Source: Nepenthes gracilis (taxonomy: Eukaryota; Streptophyta; Magnoliopsida; Caryophyllales; Nepenthaceae). From it: a stretch of 64,000 nucleotides of DNA. The first letter of the stretch is position 1, and each line of letters starts with the position of its first letter. The notes under the pieces were generated by a model. That model was not told where the DNA came from and did not search any database. It was given only the letters and a program-made list of their open reading frames with translations. The DNA is taken from contig BSYO01000015.1 of assembly GCA_033239525.1 (NCBI GenBank), forward strand, positions 16,305,713 to 16,369,712. Reading direction: 5' to 3'. A program made the translations under genes and the position numbers. Below, piece after piece: positions 60,945-64,000 of this stretch.

Positions 60945-61345
60945 CAGGAGACCCTCAACCCTACTCTCATCTAGGAGGCCCCTCGGCTCTCTGCCCGTCT
61001 GGAGCCCTTCAGCTACCCCCGGTTCTTGAGGCTTTTAATCCTTCTCTCGTTTGGAGGCCATCGACCTTCCGTCCATTCGGAGGCCATCAGTCCTCCGCGA
61101 GTTCAGGAGGCCGTCGGCCCTCCGCCGCGATCCGGGAGGCCGCTAGCCCTCCGCCAGCTAGGAGGTCTTCAACCCTTCGTCAGTCCAGAGGTCGTCAACC
61201 CTCCGCCAGTTCCGGAGGCCGCTAGCCCTCCGCAAGCTAGAAGGCTTTCAGCCCTCCGCCAGTCCTGGAGGCCCTCAGCCCTCCTCCGCCAAGGGGCTTT
61301 CAGCCCTCCCTCCTATCCGGAAGCTTTCAGCCATCCATTTTAAAG
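60945..61345. repeat. minisatellite, ~28-bp unit
   Basis: About 14 units of the form GGAGGCCnTCAGCCCTCCGCCAGTC follow each other, with substitutions and small indels. They give proline/serine-rich ORFs on the + strand that I treat as artefacts. Confidence 0.8.
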
Positions 61346-61439
61346 CCACAATTTCTCCATCCCGGAGTCAGGAGCTCATTGTCTAAGAGTCAACTATCCG
61401 CTTAGGTAATTAGAACGTTGACTCACCAGTGCAACATAG

Positions 61440-61690
61440 TCCTTCTCCTCAAAGTCGCCTTCTGCGGGTGCACCACTAAGCCGCCTTCCGCGGGCGCACC
61501 TTAAAGCCACCCCTCTACCGTGCATACTTCCAAGCTACCCGCCGTGGGCGCACCTTAAAGCCACCCCTCTTCCATGCGCACCTCAAAGCTGCCCTCCGCG
61601 AGTCCACCTCTAAGTCACCCTTCTGCAAGGCACACTTCAAAGTCGTCCTCTGCCGGCACACCTCTAAGCCGCCCCTCCGCCGCGGGCGCA
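61440..61690. repeat. minisatellite, ~31-bp unit
   Basis: About eight units of the form GCGCACCTTAAAGCCACCCCTC (with YGCGGG between) occur, diverged. It is adjacent to the 28-bp minisatellite and distinct in sequence. Confidence 0.75.
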
Positions 61691-62214
61691 TTCATGGAGT
61701 TCAAGCTTCCTTGCCCTCGAGCACCTTATTCGAGGACTCATTTATTTAGAGGCCTTAGCCTTTCTCTTATGTTTCCTTCTATAGACCGATAGTCCAACAA
61801 GATCTTCCGATCCTTCAACCATAGCTCCCAGTTAGCCTAAGCGAGGGATTCAACAAAAAACCAACGGTTTTTTTATTCTCATTGAATGTTGCAGCCTTTA
61901 CTTGAATAAGGTCTGTCAACGCTTGGACCGCGATTTTCTCATGTTCAAGAACGTCGGTTGGAAAGGAAGTAGAAACCTGACCCTACTCATTATAAAGTTT
62001 CCATACGGATGGAATCACTAAGTGAAAAAATTAATCTTTTTACTTTTTTGTGGAATTAGGGTTTCCTCAAATTAAATTCTGGCCTGAGAGAAACAGTAAT
62101 CTAGTCTTGACCATGCTAAAAACAGAACAAAACTTTCACAGCCGTGGCCTTAAAATTCAGGCTGTGGACTCGGGCAAAAATACATAAAGAGACGAGATAC
62201 CTCACGCCATTTGG

Positions 62215-62529
62215 TTAGAGTCTGGTGATCGATATGTGAAGCTCCACCATTATTTTGTAGAATTCTGGAGACAATGAATATTTAAGACCCCTTTTCAAAT
62301 GGGTCTCATACATCGTGATATAGCCTTCTGGTGAAGAAGATGCTCGTCCACTCACTTTAGGTAAGAGATATATCAAAGAATTTGAAATTTTATACCGAGC
62401 TCGAAGGTACTCCACGTCGACAGAGGTTAAGATTGATTGAATATCTTTAACCCCAAGAGCTATGAAAAATGTCCAACGGTAAAAGCGAGAGGAAACTTCG
62501 AGTAAGAAAATGGAGGCAAAGGGGATCAA
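62215..62529 (-). pseudogene. antisense additional ORF of a third Tat-like element
   Basis: The - strand carries SSPEGYITMYETHLKRGLKY followed by SLSPEFYKIMVELHISITRL. This is the start of the 'putative gypsy type transposon' domain seen at 13650-13790 (PPEGFIAIYKH...LRFNLELDLYGTINKLGVPIIRL). A TATA box on the same strand lies 27 bp upstream of the open frame. No ATG is seen at the expected place and the domain breaks off after RL, so it is a fragment. It lies just upstream of a + strand PPT and LTR, so it is antisense to its element. Confidence 0.6.
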
Positions 62530-62555
62530 AAAATATTTCCCAAGGGTGCGACCGA

Positions 62556-62566
62556 CTATTTATAGG
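62556..62566 (-). promoter_or_regulatory. antisense TATA box of the third element
   Basis: The - strand reads GCCTATAAATAGTCGG, a near-consensus plant TATA box. Confidence 0.55.
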
Positions 62567-62913
62567 CAAAAATGAAAGCTTGAAACGGCACCATTCAAAT
62601 TTGAAATTTAAAAGACACGTCTCATCGTGACACTGATACGTATCAACGGCTCATTTGCTTTGCCAAACATTAAATCGCTCGATAACAGTAAAATGATGAT
62701 GTGCACTTCCAATGAACCATTTAGTATCCAAAGCGACATGTATTTAATACAGCTATTGACGACAAGGACAAAGGCCATCGGGTTAATTATGAAAGCCTTT
62801 GGACAAAAAGTTTTTATCCGAACAGCCAATAAAACTCACCAGATAAGACTTTGGCCTCGGACAAAATATGCTTTCAGATTTTATATCAGAAAGCTAAATT
62901 TTAAGCCTTCTAG

Positions 62914-62926
62914 TATGAGGGGCTAG
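62914..62926 (+). other. polypurine tract
   Basis: TATGAGGGGCTAG lies directly before a TGATGGG LTR start. Confidence 0.65.
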
Positions 62927-63654
62927 TGATGGGTATTATACCCGACAGCCAAAAGAAGTCGGCCGAACAAGATTTTGGGTCAAAAAACAAAGTTTGATGG
63001 CTCAAAACGTCCACGCGGCCCATTTCAGCAAATATGATAGAGACCAATTTAATGTCCCAGACGATCCCTTAACTAATGACTCAGATGTTAGTTAAAATTG
63101 CAGTCGGAATAAAACTTAACAATTCATCAGTTTTTCTAATGATTAATCGCCACCCACTTTCTATAAAAGCTTATCCTCCCCAACTAAAGGGGACACTGGA
63201 TACTTCTCATACAGGGTACACAAATAATAAAAAGACGCTAAGAGTGCATTCTCTCTCTAAAACACCACTATAAGAGTGCAAGCCCTCGGACAAAAATATG
63301 CATTTTTCAACCTGTCTTTTTTCTTATTTAAGAAAGATACTAACTTATACGCCGAAGGATATATCGGAAAATGAATCTCGACAATCATTTGGCCTTTATT
63401 TTGTGATTGTATAGGATTCGATTAAAGACATACGAAGATCGAGAGAGTGCGCTCTTAGCGTCTTTTTATTATTTGAGAAAGATATTAATTTGAACATTGG
63501 AGAATATATCGGGTCGTGAGTCCCGTAAATTCTTTGACCTTTATTTTATAATTGCACGGGATTTGATTAAAGATGTACGGAGACCGAGCAAATCTTAACA
63601 CTCGACGGATAGTTCTCCTCATCCGTACGACAATTAGAGTTTTTGGATGCAACA
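62927..63654 (+). repeat. 3' LTR of a third Tat-like element
   Basis: It starts TGATGGGTATTATACC and probably ends GGATGCAACA. A TATA box (TCTATAAAAGC) is at about 63159. A ~145-bp internal tandem duplication follows. No matching 5' LTR is in the window, so the element is truncated or its left part was deleted. Confidence 0.65.
63316..63600 (+). repeat. 145-bp tandem duplication inside the LTR
   Basis: GAAAGATA recurs at 63332 and 63477. Each copy continues with AAGGATATATCGG / GAGAATATATCGG, TTTGGCCTTTATTTTGTGATTG / TTTGACCTTTATTTTATAATTG and GATTCGATTAAAGACATACG / GATTTGATTAAAGATGTACG. Confidence 0.85.
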
Positions 63655-64000
63655 AACTGAGTTTAGATAATCCTTGTTTTTCTTTTCATCGTTTCCATCC
63701 CTATTAAAGAGATCCGAATTTTGGAGACAAAATAACTAAATTTGAGATAAAACTATCAAATTTGATAATATAGAAGGATGAAGTTGCAAATATAACAAAT
63801 CTAGCTTATTTTTCATAATATATATATATATATATTAATAAAGATCAACATGTTAAAAACAAAAGAAAGATTAATTCTTAAGTTTTAGTTATCTATTGAG
63901 CCATACACAACAAATGGTTAAAATTTCTTCACATGTTATTACATTCATTACCCAATCTTCAATGGACAACTTCTTTTTATAAGTAATGATTTCATTAAAA
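63655..64000. other. no feature seen
   Basis: AT-rich sequence with a short (TA)n run at about 63820. Confidence 0.6.

Noticed and set aside
60902..61343. Pro/Ser/Arg-rich ORFs of about 105 aa
   Set aside because: They are translations of the 28-bp minisatellite in several frames, with no start context or domain.
60945..61690. CRISPR-like array
   Set aside because: Units are head-to-tail and similar along their full length, with no unique spacers, in a plant nuclear context.

Overview
This is nuclear DNA from a flowering plant, most likely a broad-leaved (non-grass) species. It has spliced genes with long AT-rich introns, plant-specific protein families (GAUT glycosyltransferase, SBT5-type subtilase, URGT sugar-nucleotide transporter) and dense nested LTR retrotransposons. 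The genus cannot be told from the sequence. Nothing prokaryotic is present: no operons, rRNA, tRNA or CRISPR was seen. Boundaries were read by eye and may be off by a base or two.

Layout. 1-4500: old repeat debris (Gypsy integrase fragment, LINE reverse-transcriptase tail, a tandem duplication). 4503-7100 (-): the 5' end of a URGT-type UDP-rhamnose/UDP-galactose transporter, with one coding exon and a probable 5'-UTR exon separated by an intron that holds a Copia-type LTR rich in W-box motifs. 7211-25791: an 18.6-kb Ty3/Gypsy element of the Tat type on the - strand, with two LTRs, gag, protease, RT, RNase H and integrase, all broken. It also carries antisense additional ORFs on the + strand. 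Two other LTR insertions sit inside it, at 10382-13404 and 17957-21372. 25800-31250: AT-rich intergenic DNA with a MITE and LTR relics. 31252-49707 (+): a complete GAUT3/GAUT4-clade galacturonosyltransferase gene of nine exons. Its fifth intron carries a 2-kb solo LTR, and its last intron carries a complete 7.7-kb non-autonomous Tat-like element with LTRs, PBS, gag relics, an antisense ORF and PPT. 50358-57988 (-): a complete 11-exon SBT5.3/5.4-like subtilase whose splice phases all agree (772 aa). 58000-60650: AT-rich intergenic DNA. 60940-63654: the 3' part of a third Tat-like element, with minisatellites, an antisense ORF, PPT and 3' LTR.

How it fits together. The three cellular genes all touch the pectin cell wall: URGT feeds UDP-Rha/UDP-Gal into the Golgi, GAUT makes homogalacturonan, and apoplastic subtilases process wall proteins. 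This may be coincidence. The most interesting signal is in the retroelements. Three different Tat-type elements carry, between the pol position and the 3' LTR, an ORF on the strand opposite to the element, each preceded by its own TATA-like box. In two of them the ORF has a short GT-AG intron (88 and 91 nt) directly before a coiled-coil exon. One of these elements has lost pol entirely but still keeps this antisense gene.
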